NCBI RefSeq assembly: GCF_011947285.1 | Contig: NZ_JAAOZT010000009.1 | Coordinates: forward strand, 124,001-188,000 | Length of the DNA stretch: 64,000 nt | Reading direction: 5' to 3' | DNA from: Glaciimonas immobilis | Lineage (GTDB): Bacteria; Pseudomonadota; Gammaproteobacteria; Burkholderiales; Burkholderiaceae_D | Shown: piece after piece, positions 50,541-59,357 of the stretch | Numbering within the stretch: position 1 is the first letter of the stretch | Layout of the letters: every line of letters starts with the position of its first letter | The notes under the pieces: model-generated | Database searches by the model: none | What the model saw: the letters and a program-made list of their open reading frames with translations, nothing else | Told to the model about the DNA's origin: nothing | Made by a program: the position numbers and the translations under genes

Positions 50541-51299
50541 CTAAGAACCGCTATACCAGTTATACCCCTGATCTTCCCAATAGCCGCCAGGATTTTCATT
50601 GGTGACGAAGATCGCTGCAATGTGCTTGGGATTTTTGAAGCCGAGCTTGGTTGGCACCCGCAGTTTCAACGGATAGCCATACTCGGTTGGTAACGGCGAA
50701 CTGCCGAAATCTAACGCCAGGATCGTTTGCGGATGCAACGCGGTTGCCATGTCGATGCTGGAGTAGTAGCGGTCGGCACATTTGAAACCGACATACTTTG
50801 CCGTGGTATCAGCGCCGATATGCGCTAAGAAAGTGCGAAACGGCACGCCGCTCCATTGGCCAATGGCGCTCCAGCCTTCGATGCAAATATGGCGCGTGAT
50901 TTGCGATTCCTGTGGCAATGCCCTTAATTGCGCCAGATTCCAGCTGTTTTTGTTACGCACCAGCCCGGAGACTTCCAGCTTATAGGTAGCCCCATCGATT
51001 TCCGGTGCGGAATCTGCGTCATAAAATGCATTAAATGGAAACGGCTTAGTGATCATGCTGGCCGGATAGGTCTGCGCCAGATGATTGGGGCGAAACAACA
51101 TGCTTTGCACACGATCATTCCAGCGCGACATTGCCCACAAAACTTTGTCGACCTGATCCCCATCCTGCAGATTGCAGCCACTCAGCAGTGATAACGCGCC
51201 CAGTGATAATCCCGAACGCAGGAACAGACGGCGCTGCAATTGCACTAATTCAGGTTGTAGCGCACTGTTTTTCGGTGGTGGGGGTTTCTTGTCGCTCAT
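50541..51299 (-). CDS. Molybdopterin-dependent oxidoreductase, exported (MsrP-like)
   Basis: 252 residues of the sulfite-oxidase/YedY Mo-cofactor fold. The N-terminus QRRLFLRSGLSLGALSLLSGC combines a twin arginine with a lipobox, so it is probably a Tat-exported lipoprotein. The molybdenum-ligating cysteine is in ITRHICIEGWSAIGQWSGVP near residue 140; LPTEYGYPLKLRVPTKLGFKNPK is the conserved C-terminal core. The 4-base overlap with the cytochrome b561-like gene upstream suggests electron transfer between the two. The substrate could be protein or free methionine sulfoxide or another S/N-oxide. Confidence 0.88.
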   Translation of the reverse strand: MSDKKPPPPKNSALQPELVQLQRRLFLRSGLSLGALSLLSGCNLQDGDQVDKVLWAMSRWNDRVQSMLFRPNHLAQTYPASMITKPFPFNAFYDADSAPEIDGATYKLEVSGLVRNKNSWNLAQLRALPQESQITRHICIEGWSAIGQWSGVPFRTFLAHIGADTTAKYVGFKCADRYYSSIDMATALHPQTILALDFGSSPLPTEYGYPLKLRVPTKLGFKNPKHIAAIFVTNENPGGYWEDQGYNWYSGS

Positions 51300-51946
51300 G
51301 CTTGCTGCTCCTGCTTGGTAAGTTTCTCGTCCGCGTGACGGGGCAGCCGTCCGGTCAGCATTGGTAGCAGGGTACTCGGTACGATCAGCACCAGTGCCAG
51401 ATGCACCACCACGAAAGCGACGATGCCGGCCATTGCGACAAAGTGCACGCGGCGCGCAATGTCGTAGCCGCCGAACAGGTCAACCAAAGTGTCTAGCTGG
51501 ACAGGTTTCCAGATCGACAAGCCGGACGCTACCACCAGCACGCCAAGTAGCAACACGACGACGTACATCAGGCGCTGGACAGTGTTATAGATGCCGGGCT
51601 GATGCGCCAGCTTGAAGGTCAACGCATCTTTGATATCGCGTAGCAGAGGCCGGAATCGTAGCGGCAGAAAATTGCGGCGAAAATGGCCAGCCAGCAGCCC
51701 GTAGCCAAGATAGATCAAGCCGTTGACTACCAGCAACCACATCGCCGCCAGATGCCAGGCGATAGCGCCGCCCAGCCAGCCGCCGAGCGTAGACCAATGC
51801 GGAAAACTGAAGCCGAACAGCGGCGAGGCATTGTAAATTCCCCAGCCGCTCATTGCCATGCAGACGATGGCGAAGGCGTTGAGCCAGTGTGCTACGCGCA
51901 CCAGCAGCGGATGAATGATGCGGCGGGGTTTATCGGCAGTCGCCAT
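51296..51946 (-). CDS. Cytochrome b561-type membrane subunit
   Basis: 216 residues with four main membrane segments. Histidines suited to bind two haems occur in HPLLVRVAHWLNAFAIV, AWHLAAMWLLVVNG and RRVHFVAMAGIVAFVVVHLAL. It is of the Ni-hydrogenase/thiosulfate reductase cytochrome b class, and not the MsrQ type. It would pass quinol electrons to the molybdoenzyme with which it overlaps. The upstream exported-protein gene is 87 bp away. Confidence 0.88.
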   Translation of the reverse strand: MATADKPRRIIHPLLVRVAHWLNAFAIVCMAMSGWGIYNASPLFGFSFPHWSTLGGWLGGAIAWHLAAMWLLVVNGLIYLGYGLLAGHFRRNFLPLRFRPLLRDIKDALTFKLAHQPGIYNTVQRLMYVVVLLLGVLVVASGLSIWKPVQLDTLVDLFGGYDIARRVHFVAMAGIVAFVVVHLALVLIVPSTLLPMLTGRLPRHADEKLTKQEQQA

Positions 51947-52033
51947 GGATACACCTTATTTGGAAGGAGTGCGGGAAGCCGGGCCGCGTGGCAGCCGGGG
52001 CCTCCCGTAATACAGCATTACAGTATTACAACA

Positions 52034-52663
52034 TTACATGGGCGGCACGACGCCTTTGATACCAACCAAAGCACGATTTACCACTTCGCTACCATCGGCG
52101 GCTTTGGTAACAATAAATACGCCATGGGCACCAGCCACCAGCGAGCTGCGGTCAGCCTTGTTGAGGCTAACGATAGGGACATCAGCGGGTACCACGATTT
52201 TCTTTTCACCATCTGGATACTTGACTGTGATGGTGCGGCCGCTGGTGACGACTACATCGCCGACAGTACCGTTGGTCATGGTGCTTTTCTTACCCAGGTC
52301 CCAGGCGTAATGACCTTCGCCTGACTTCATACCAGCCGGAAACACGGTGACTTCCAGCGCCTTCAGACTGCCATCGGGCAGCGGTATGGCGGCGCTGCCG
52401 ATAAAGCTGTCTGACTTGATGTCGGTGATGGCAGCATGGGTGACCGACATCACTGCCAGGTCAGGTGCCAGTTTCAAGGTCAGTTTCTTGCCGGCTTTGG
52501 TGCTAACTTCTAGATTGTCGGCGTTCACTTTTTCAATTGTGGCGCGCACCCGCGTCGGTGCTGCGGTAGCGGCAGTCTGGGCGATGGCGACGCTACCATA
52601 GGCGAGCAGAGCCGATGCGGCCAATGCGGGAACAAAGCGGCGTAAAAGTTGTGCAGTTGTCAT
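52034..52663 (-). CDS. Exported protein of unknown function in the molybdoenzyme operon
   Basis: 209 residues with a Sec signal peptide (cleavage near SVAIAQTA, about residue 28). The mature protein is mostly beta: repeated short OB-like segments such as VRATIEKVNADNLEVSTKAG, LTLKLAPDLAV and GRTITVKYPDGEKKIVVPAD. It resembles small periplasmic metal- or copper-responsive proteins in style, but no family is certain. It leads the operon with the cytochrome and molybdoenzyme genes and faces the response regulator gene across the palindrome. Confidence 0.72.
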   Translation of the reverse strand: MTTAQLLRRFVPALAASALLAYGSVAIAQTAATAAPTRVRATIEKVNADNLEVSTKAGKKLTLKLAPDLAVMSVTHAAITDIKSDSFIGSAAIPLPDGSLKALEVTVFPAGMKSGEGHYAWDLGKKSTMTNGTVGDVVVTSGRTITVKYPDGEKKIVVPADVPIVSLNKADRSSLVAGAHGVFIVTKAADGSEVVNRALVGIKGVVPPM

Positions 52664-52733
52664 GGCAATAGTCTAGGTAGTTGATGGGAAATTAATAGTA
52701 GGCTCGACCGAGTGTCTTATCGGTGACAGTTGG

Positions 52734-52749
52734 ATGACAATATTGTCAT
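52734..52749. promoter_or_regulatory. Perfect 16-bp palindrome resembling a CusR/HprR box
   Basis: ATGACAATATTGTCAT lies 54 bp before the response regulator start and 71 bp before the divergent exported-protein start. It matches the half sites of the CusR/HprR recognition sequence (ATGACAA-NN-TTGTCAT). It is therefore the likely target of the adjacent two-component system in both directions. Confidence 0.8.
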
Positions 52750-52802
52750 TATTCCCGGCACGGGAATTGATAAAATGATGCCATCACTATCAAGGAATTA
52801 GC

Positions 52803-53483
52803 ATGTCTATCCTCGTCATCGAAGACGATCCAAAGACCGGGGACTACCTCAAGAAAGGTCTGCGCGAATCAGGTTATGCGGTCGATCTGATTTGTAACGG
52901 CAGCGACGGTTTGCATATGGCGCTGGAGAATTCCTATGACCTGGTGGTGCTGGATGTTATGTTGCCCGGCACCGACGGCTGGAAGATCATGGCCGCGATC
53001 CGTGCCCGCCGCGATCTTCCGGTGATCTTTCTGACCGCGCGTGACCACGTGAACGACCGCATACGCGGGCTAGAACTGGGCGCTGATGATTATCTGGTCA
53101 AACCGTTTTCGTTTACCGAACTGTTGCTGCGGATTCGGACTCTGCTGCGCCGCGGGGTAGTGCGTGAGGTGCAGGCGCTGGATTTTTTTCAGGTGGCTGA
53201 TCTGCAGCTTGATCTGTTGCGGCGCAAGGTCACGCGTCAGGGCATCGATATTGTCCTCACCAATAAAGAATTTTTGCTTCTGCATCTGTTGGTCAAACGC
53301 CAGGACGAAGCCTTATCGCGCACCGTCATCGCCTGCGAAGTGTGGGACATGAACTTCGACAGCGACACCAATGTGGTCGACGTGGCCATCAAGCGCCTGC
53401 GCGCAAAGATCGACAATCCATTTGAGCACAAACTGATCCACACGGTGCGTAGTATCGGTTACATGTTTTCTGAAAACCCATGA
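52803..53483 (+). CDS. OmpR-family response regulator (CusR/HprR-like)
   Basis: 226 residues. Receiver with the acidic pair E7/D8, phospho-acceptor D51 ([12 protein letters not shown]) and lysine in YLVKPFSF; OmpR-type winged helix in the C-terminal half ([33 protein letters not shown]). Style of copper or oxidative-stress regulators CusR, CopR, HprR. It overlaps the kinase gene by 4 bases (ATGA). A matching palindrome is upstream. Confidence 0.92.
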   Translation: MSILVIEDDPKTGDYLKKGLRESGYAVDLICNGSDGLHMALENSYDLVVLDVMLPGTDGWKIMAAIRARRDLPVIFLTARDHVNDRIRGLELGADDYLVKPFSFTELLLRIRTLLRRGVVREVQALDFFQVADLQLDLLRRKVTRQGIDIVLTNKEFLLLHLLVKRQDEALSRTVIACEVWDMNFDSDTNVVDVAIKRLRAKIDNPFEHKLIHTVRSIGYMFSENP

Positions 53484-54904
53484 ATTTCTGGCGTACCCGC
53501 TCTCTGACCACACGTGTCTCTTTTCTGTTTGCGCTGATAGCCTGCGCGATCGTTACCAGTCTCGGCATGTACCTGTATTCGTCGGCCCGACACGCGCTGG
53601 AAACCCGTGCCGATTATTCGCTGATTGGCAGGGTTGAGCATTTCCGCACGCTGTTGCACGATCTCTACAACGTCAAGCAGATGGAAGATCGGCCAGCATT
53701 GTTTGAAACCATGCTCGGCAGCGAGCAAGATGTACTGATGTTCGCTTATCCGGGCCAGCCGCCGTTCGTCCGCGTCAATCCGGATAACATGACGCCACCC
53801 CCGATGTTGCCGGTGGGTTTGAATCAAACCTTGACGTTAGCGGCACTGCAACCGGGGGAGCGCGCCGATGGTGTGCGCGTGCGCTGGGTCTCGGCCGAGG
53901 CAGAAGTGGGTAGTGATGGCCCCAAAGTAGTCATCGTCGGTGCCCATGTGATGACGCAAGAATCGCACATCCTTTCCCAATATTATTGGCAGGTGATCGG
54001 TGCCGCTGCCATATCGGTATTGCTCGCAGCACTGCTCAGTTTTCTGGTCCTGAAGCGCGGCTTCACGCCGTTAATAGCAATGGCCGGGCGCGCTGCTGAA
54101 GTTAGTCCAACCAATATCGCGATACGCCTGCGCGAAGAAGATGCACCGCAAGAGTTGCGGCGGCTAGCTGCATCCTTTAACGCCATGCTGGACCGGCTTT
54201 CCGACGGCTATGACACCCTGTCGCAGTTTTCTGCCGACCTCGCGCATGAGATCCGTACCCCAATCGGTGCCATCATGGGGCAGACTCAGGTAACCCTGAA
54301 TAAGGTACGCAACGCCAGTGAATATCAGCAGGTGCTAGAGTCCAATCTGGAAGAGCTGCATCGCCTGAGCCGTATCGTGGAAAACATCCTGTTCCTGGCG
54401 CATGCCGACCATGCTGGTCTTGCTGTGGATAAAACGTCATTGGTACTGGCCGATGAGCTGCACAAGATCGCCGAGTATTTTGAAGGATTGGCCGAAGAGC
54501 GCGACATCAAACTGGTAGTGGATGGCGGTGGAGAGCTACAAGTCAATCCGGTGATGTGGCGTCGTGCGGTCAGCAACCTGGTGGTCAACGCGGTGCGCTA
54601 TGCGCTGCCGGGAAGCACCGTGCGGTTAAGCGGCAAACCGAACGCACAGGGCGTATGTATTGAAGTGGAAAATCAGGGAGATCCGATCCCGCAAGAACAG
54701 CTCGACCGCTTGTTCGACCGCTTTTATCGCGGTGACAAATCGCGTAGTGAATTCACGGAATCGAACGGTCTGGGGTTGGCGATTGTGCGCGCCATCATGC
54801 AGGTGCACGGCGGTAGCGCCGAGGTGATTTGTTCAGCGGCGGGGGTGATCCGCTTTAGCCTGTATTTTCCACAGACGTTGCAGGAAATTCAGGCACGAGC
54901 CTAA
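53480..54904 (+). CDS. Heavy-metal/oxidative-stress sensor histidine kinase (CusS/HprS-like)
   Basis: 474 residues. First membrane segment about 14-34, periplasmic sensor about 35-165, second segment about 168-190, then HAMP. The phospho-acceptor H256 is in [21 protein letters not shown]1 and G2 boxes follow ([29 protein letters not shown]). The periplasmic domain lacks an obvious Cys/His metal cluster. The divergent molybdoenzyme operon recalls E. coli HprRS, which controls msrPQ in response to oxidants; the signal here is inferred only. Confidence 0.92.
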   Translation: MNFWRTRSLTTRVSFLFALIACAIVTSLGMYLYSSARHALETRADYSLIGRVEHFRTLLHDLYNVKQMEDRPALFETMLGSEQDVLMFAYPGQPPFVRVNPDNMTPPPMLPVGLNQTLTLAALQPGERADGVRVRWVSAEAEVGSDGPKVVIVGAHVMTQESHILSQYYWQVIGAAAISVLLAALLSFLVLKRGFTPLIAMAGRAAEVSPTNIAIRLREEDAPQELRRLAASFNAMLDRLSDGYDTLSQFSADLAHEIRTPIGAIMGQTQVTLNKVRNASEYQQVLESNLEELHRLSRIVENILFLAHADHAGLAVDKTSLVLADELHKIAEYFEGLAEERDIKLVVDGGGELQVNPVMWRRAVSNLVVNAVRYALPGSTVRLSGKPNAQGVCIEVENQGDPIPQEQLDRLFDRFYRGDKSRSEFTESNGLGLAIVRAIMQVHGGSAEVICSAAGVIRFSLYFPQTLQEIQARA

Positions 54905-54913
54905 GAAGGTGGC

Positions 54914-55837
54914 CTATCGTTGCATAGGGGTTTCAGCCTGCCGGGCCGATGCCGCGTCAAAGTGCTCCCGAAGAAACTCGAGAAATAGACGCACTCGCCC
55001 GGGCATATTTCGCCTGCTTGGATAAACTGCGTAGATGTCGAGTCCGGTCGGTGTATACACTGGCAGCACGATTTTTAGCCGATTCTCTCGAATGTCCTGC
55101 GCCACCATGTAAGTGGGGTGCATCGATATTCCATGTCCCAGCATCGCGGCGTGGCGCAGCGGTTCGCCGAAATCGGACCGCATTGTGCCGGAAACGCGCA
55201 CCGATCTTTCTCCCTCCGGCCCGGTGAATGTCCAGAAATTCGTGGGTGCCTTCAAAGCGTTGACCAGACAGTCGTGCCGGGACAGATCCAGGGGAGTCTG
55301 CGGCTCACCATTGGCAGCCAGATAGGCTTGCGAAGCGACCAGCATTTGCGGCGCGCTTCCCAGCTTCTGGGCAACCAGGCTAGTGTCCTTTAAAGATGGC
55401 GCGATGCGAACCGAGAGATCGAGGCCCTCGCTTACCAGATCGAGTTTTCCGTCGTCCAGATGCAACGCGAACTGAATATCGCGATGCAGGGACGAAAATG
55501 TTGTAATGAGCGGCACAAGATGGGCCGCGCCGAATGACGGTGGTGTGCCGATCCGAATTGTCCCTTTCGGTGACTGGACCGCGCCGCGCACGGCATCTTC
55601 CACCTCTTCAAAGCGATCGAGCAGGTCCTGACCGCTCTCTAGCAGTGAAAGCCCGGCCTCAGTAAGGCTCACACTCTTTGTCGTACGAGAAAGCAACTGG
55701 GCACCCAGCAATTCTTCAAGCCATGCTACATGCTTGGTGACATTTCCTTTTGCTATGCCAAGCCGCAGGGCGGCCGCCGAAAAACTTCGACTACGTGCTA
55801 CTTCGTTGAATACCTCAATACATCGCAAGCGATCCAT
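54914..55837 (-). CDS. LysR family transcriptional regulator
   Basis: 307 residues. N-terminal HTH (FNEVARSRSFSAAALRLGIA, HVAWLEELLGAQLLSRTTKS), then the substrate-binding domain (TIRIGTPPSFGAAHLVPLI, DLVSEGLDLSVRI). Of the CrgA/aaeR-like subgroup. Divergent from the dioxygenase/FAH cluster (promoter space 55838-55990), so it is the likely regulator of that cluster. Confidence 0.93.
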   Translation of the reverse strand: MDRLRCIEVFNEVARSRSFSAAALRLGIAKGNVTKHVAWLEELLGAQLLSRTTKSVSLTEAGLSLLESGQDLLDRFEEVEDAVRGAVQSPKGTIRIGTPPSFGAAHLVPLITTFSSLHRDIQFALHLDDGKLDLVSEGLDLSVRIAPSLKDTSLVAQKLGSAPQMLVASQAYLAANGEPQTPLDLSRHDCLVNALKAPTNFWTFTGPEGERSVRVSGTMRSDFGEPLRHAAMLGHGISMHPTYMVAQDIRENRLKIVLPVYTPTGLDIYAVYPSRRNMPGRVRLFLEFLREHFDAASARQAETPMQR

Positions 55838-55990
55838 CAGAATCTCACTGTTTCCAAAACGAGAACAATATGTTCACTTTCAAATTCTATCTCCGCCGGG
55901 AACGAGCGCGTAAAATGTTTTTCACATTCTGATCAGCCCGCGCAAGGGTGGTCAGATTTAGCATACCAATTCAAACGAAAGAACGCCCTG

Positions 55991-56419
55991 ATGACCACAG
56001 ACGCCATCCAGACTTTGCCAGGATGTATCCAGCTGACGCATCAGCTGTTCTACTTTCTCGACGAGTCAAAATATGACGCGCTGGTTGCTCTCTTCGAGCG
56101 GGAGGGCAAATGGCATCGACAGGGAGAGGTCCTCGCTGGCCATGCCCAGATTATGCATGCGATGTCTAAAAGGCCAACAACGCAGCGCATTAGGCATGTT
56201 ATCACCAACAGCTTTATCGAATCGCAATCGCAGGACATGGTGCATCTGGTGGCTTACATGGTCGCCTATCGTTTCGATGACGGTTCGCTGCATGTCGGCC
56301 CGATTGAGATCACACAACCGTCTCACTTGTCGCTTGTACGCGTTGCGATGCGCCAAACGGACGGCGACTGGAAAATTGCCGAGCTGACGCTCACACCTGA
56401 ATTTAAATTTGTGCGCTGA
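55991..56419 (+). CDS. NTF2/SnoaL-like small protein
   Basis: 142 residues from ATG 55991; longer frames overlap the LysR gene start. The cone-shaped NTF2 fold is suggested by the order helix, LFEREGKWHRQGEVLAGHAQ, helix, TQRIRHVITNSFIESQSQD and beta strands ending WKIAELTLTPEFKF. Members act as small isomerases, dehydratases or ring-hydroxylating beta-like subunits. First gene of the LysR-regulated cluster, 34 bp before the dioxygenase gene. Confidence 0.82.
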   Translation: MTTDAIQTLPGCIQLTHQLFYFLDESKYDALVALFEREGKWHRQGEVLAGHAQIMHAMSKRPTTQRIRHVITNSFIESQSQDMVHLVAYMVAYRFDDGSLHVGPIEITQPSHLSLVRVAMRQTDGDWKIAELTLTPEFKFVR

Positions 56420-56453
56420 GCATTAAGCCCCGAAATTCAACGGAGAAAATAAC

Positions 56454-57335
56454 ATGAAATTCGTAGAGAGTGGAAAGTCCCTTGGTGCCCGTGTCGACGG
56501 TATAGATCTTTCTCAAGCGCTTTCCGACGAACAGTTCAAGGTGCTTGAGCAAGCGCTGGGCAAGTATGGCGTATTGAGTTATCCAGATCAATCTCTGACG
56601 TCCTTGCAACTGAAAAATTTCGCCGAACGCTTTGGCCGCCTGGAAATCAACGTCGCTAACGCGTATCAGGAACCCGGTCTGCCTGAGGTCATGATCCTAT
56701 CCAACAAGGTCGATGCGCAGGGCAAACCGTTGGGGTTGAGTGATGCCGGTCAGGACTGGCATACCGACATGTCGTACAGCAACATGATTGCCTTTACCAA
56801 TGTACTGTATGGCGTCGAGATTCCGCACCGTAATGGAGAACCTCTGGGTAACACCGAGTTCTGCAACATGCATGCGGCCTATGACGACTTGCCGGAAGAA
56901 TTGAAAGCAAGGCTCGGCGGCATGACCGTCACCCACGATTTCGCGAAATTCTGGGACAAGATGCGCCGTGAAAAAGGCAGCAGCCGTCCGCCGCTGACCG
57001 ACGCGCAGCGCAAGGCCAAGCCCCCGGTCTCGCATCCCATCTTCCTGAAGCATCCCATTACCGGAAAAAACGTGCTCTATGCCAATCCGGGCTATTCGAT
57101 GCGCATCAATGAACTGCCGCAGGACGAAAGTGACCGCGTTCTGGCGTTTCTATTTGAGCACCAGTTGCAGTCGAAGTATCAATATCGGCATCGCTGGAGC
57201 GTGGGCGATGTGCTGATGTGGGACAACATGGGAACCTTGCACAATGCCGTGCCCGATTACGGTCGCGACGAACACCGCTACATCAAGCGTTGTCAGGTAA
57301 TCGCCAACCGTTATTTTGAGGATGCCAAAGCGTGA
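56454..57335 (+). CDS. TauD/TfdA-type alpha-ketoglutarate-dependent dioxygenase
   Basis: 293 residues. The iron ligands are H103 and D105 (QDWHTDMSYS) and a distal histidine near 263 (MGTLHNAVPDYGRDEHRYIKR), with the arginine near 275 binding the 2-oxoglutarate carboxylate. Family members hydroxylate taurine, 2,4-D and many small acids. CGGAGAAAATAAC precedes the ATG. It overlaps the FAH gene by 4 bases. The substrate is unknown; the FAH and alpha-hydroxy-acid enzymes suggest a hydroxylated or aromatic-derived carboxylic acid. Confidence 0.92.
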   Translation: MKFVESGKSLGARVDGIDLSQALSDEQFKVLEQALGKYGVLSYPDQSLTSLQLKNFAERFGRLEINVANAYQEPGLPEVMILSNKVDAQGKPLGLSDAGQDWHTDMSYSNMIAFTNVLYGVEIPHRNGEPLGNTEFCNMHAAYDDLPEELKARLGGMTVTHDFAKFWDKMRREKGSSRPPLTDAQRKAKPPVSHPIFLKHPITGKNVLYANPGYSMRINELPQDESDRVLAFLFEHQLQSKYQYRHRWSVGDVLMWDNMGTLHNAVPDYGRDEHRYIKRCQVIANRYFEDAKA

Positions 57336-58258
57336 AGCTTATTACCTATCGCAAAGCGAACAGCGGGATTCTGACTGGCGTGGTCATCGGGGAGCGCGTA
57401 CTGGACATCAGCGCCTGGATCGAGAGTTTGCCGGTCTCAGCCGAAACGCAAAGGCATAGCGCGTCGACGGGCATCTGCCCGGCATCTTCCGGGATCCTGC
57501 GTTGGATGCAGTCCGGTAGCGAGGCGATTGATGTACTGCACCGCCACGTGCGGTCGCAAATTGGAAACGAAAGCGTGCAGTTCGATCTTCTCAAGGAGGT
57601 GCAACTGTACGCGCCGGTGCCACGACCCGGGAAAATCATTGGCATCGGTCGCAATTACGCGGACCATGCGAAGGAAACGGGTGTCGCGCCATTTGAAAAT
57701 CCACGCATCATTTTCAAGGTACCCTCTTCCGTGGCGGCCCCGGGCGCGGCGGTTCCCCGCCCGCCACGCGTGAACAAATTGGATTTTGAGGTTGAGCTGG
57801 CCGTCGTTATCGGCGGTTATGGCAAAAATGTGCCGGCTTCGGAGGCGCTGTCGCTGGTAGCCGGGTACACCATATTGAACGACCTGAGTGCGCGAGAATT
57901 CCAGCTTGACACGTCGCCCGCCCAGACCTCATTCGCCAAGAGCATGGACAGCTTCGCCCCAATGGGACCATGGATGATTACCAGGGAGGAGATTCCTGAC
58001 CCGCAGACGCTTGAGGTATCCACCTGGCTCAATGGCACCCGGATGCAGCATGCCCATACGTCAGATATGCTGTTTCCGGTTAGCGCACTGATTGCCTATA
58101 TTTCCCAGTTCATGACGCTTGAACCCGGCGACATTATCAGTACCGGGACGCCAGCCGGGATCGGCGCTTTCAGGCAGCCGCCGCAGTATTTGCAACCTGG
58201 CGACCAACTGCGATTTGAGGTCACGGGCGTCGGAACTATGGCGCATCAGATCGTCTGA
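57332..58258 (+). CDS. Fumarylacetoacetate hydrolase family protein
   Basis: 308 residues. The C-terminal FAH domain begins near 100 with PGKIIGIGRNYADHAKETG; metal ligands are in LDFEVELAVVIG and the DLSARE segment; STGTPAGIGAF is a conserved loop. Members hydrolyse or decarboxylate acylpyruvates and 2-oxo-enols. Overlap with the dioxygenase gene (GTGA) indicates coupled translation, starting at GTG. A non-conserved insert of about 25 residues lies near 40-70. Confidence 0.9.
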   Translation: MKLITYRKANSGILTGVVIGERVLDISAWIESLPVSAETQRHSASTGICPASSGILRWMQSGSEAIDVLHRHVRSQIGNESVQFDLLKEVQLYAPVPRPGKIIGIGRNYADHAKETGVAPFENPRIIFKVPSSVAAPGAAVPRPPRVNKLDFEVELAVVIGGYGKNVPASEALSLVAGYTILNDLSAREFQLDTSPAQTSFAKSMDSFAPMGPWMITREEIPDPQTLEVSTWLNGTRMQHAHTSDMLFPVSALIAYISQFMTLEPGDIISTGTPAGIGAFRQPPQYLQPGDQLRFEVTGVGTMAHQIV

Positions 58259-58319
58259 ACCGGCTGTGGTTTTAAATTCTAATAAATCTTAATACATAAA
58301 TATAAACACGAGACGTACC

Positions 58320-59300
58320 ATGAAAAAAACTTTGTTTCGTTTCATCGCCGCTGCGCTACTGTGCAGCACCGCCGTTTCTCAGGCATTTGGGGCTGACGAT
58401 TTTCCAAACAGACCAATACGCCTCCTCGTCGGATTTGCTGCGGCTGGGCCGACCGATATCATTGCACGTGTACTGGCCAAGGAAATGTCAGCCATACTCG
58501 GGCAATCGATTTATGTCGAAAACAAGCCCGGGGCGAGCTCCATGATTGCCACCCGGGAAATCAAGAATTCGGCTCCCGACGGCTATAACCTGCTGTTCGC
58601 ATCACTGGGACTCAACGTAAATCCGATTCTGCTTGGCGACAAGGCTGGTTATAACCCGAACACTGACTTCGCGCCAATTTCCAATGTAGCCACGCTTCCT
58701 CTGGTGGCCGTGACTGCCTACGATTCCCCGCTCAAATCGATGCAGGACCTGATCAAAAAAGCCAAATCGCAACCGGATGCGGCAACCTTTGCTTCTTCCG
58801 GAAACGGCGGCTCAGGGCACCTCGCAGGCGAGCTGCTCGCCGCAATGGCCAAAGCTAAAATGGTCCATGTGCCGTTCAAAGGGAATGCACCGGCGCTGAT
58901 GGAGGTAATGGCGGGGCGTGTGGATTTCATGTTTTACCCGGTAATCGGCGTTGCAGACAATGTCACTGCCAAACGCATCAAAATCCTGGCGGTCGGTACC
59001 GCGAAAAAAATGGCGCTCTTCCCTGACGCGCCAACCATGTCGGAAGTTGGCTTTCCAGGATTTGAAGAAACTGCGCCTTGGGTGGGCATGCTTGCACCAG
59101 CCAAAACGCCGCCGGCTGTGGTTAATCGTCTGCATGACGCGATGGTCAAAGCGCTGGCCAAGCCAGCAGTCAAGGCCCAGCTGGAAAAACTGGGTGCGGT
59201 GATTGTGGGCGATTCCCCAGCCGAATTTAGCGCTTACCTCAAGCGCGATTACAGTCGCTGGGCGCACTTGATCAAAGTGGCACAGATCAAGATGGAGTGA
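58320..59300 (+). CDS. Bug/TctC family tripartite tricarboxylate transporter binding protein
   Basis: 326 residues with a Sec signal peptide (cleavage near QAFGADD). The Bug fold is shown by FPNRPIRLLVGFAAAGPTDI, IYVENKPGASSMIATREIKN and FASSGNGGSGHLAGELLAAM. These proteins bind carboxylic acids, amino acids or nicotinate-like ligands. The membrane partners TctA/TctB are absent from the window, as is common for the many orphan Bug genes in Burkholderiales. Its place in the cluster suggests it captures the cluster's substrate. Confidence 0.93.
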   Translation: MKKTLFRFIAAALLCSTAVSQAFGADDFPNRPIRLLVGFAAAGPTDIIARVLAKEMSAILGQSIYVENKPGASSMIATREIKNSAPDGYNLLFASLGLNVNPILLGDKAGYNPNTDFAPISNVATLPLVAVTAYDSPLKSMQDLIKKAKSQPDAATFASSGNGGSGHLAGELLAAMAKAKMVHVPFKGNAPALMEVMAGRVDFMFYPVIGVADNVTAKRIKILAVGTAKKMALFPDAPTMSEVGFPGFEETAPWVGMLAPAKTPPAVVNRLHDAMVKALAKPAVKAQLEKLGAVIVGDSPAEFSAYLKRDYSRWAHLIKVAQIKME

Positions 59301-59357
59301 AAATCTGCCGATTTTTCGGTGACTGTGCAGAACTCTATATTTATCATAGGTCAATGA

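Noticed and set aside
55730-55990. N-terminal extension of the NTF2-like protein
   Set aside because: It would overlap the divergent LysR gene start and has no similarity; ATG 55991 matches the domain start.
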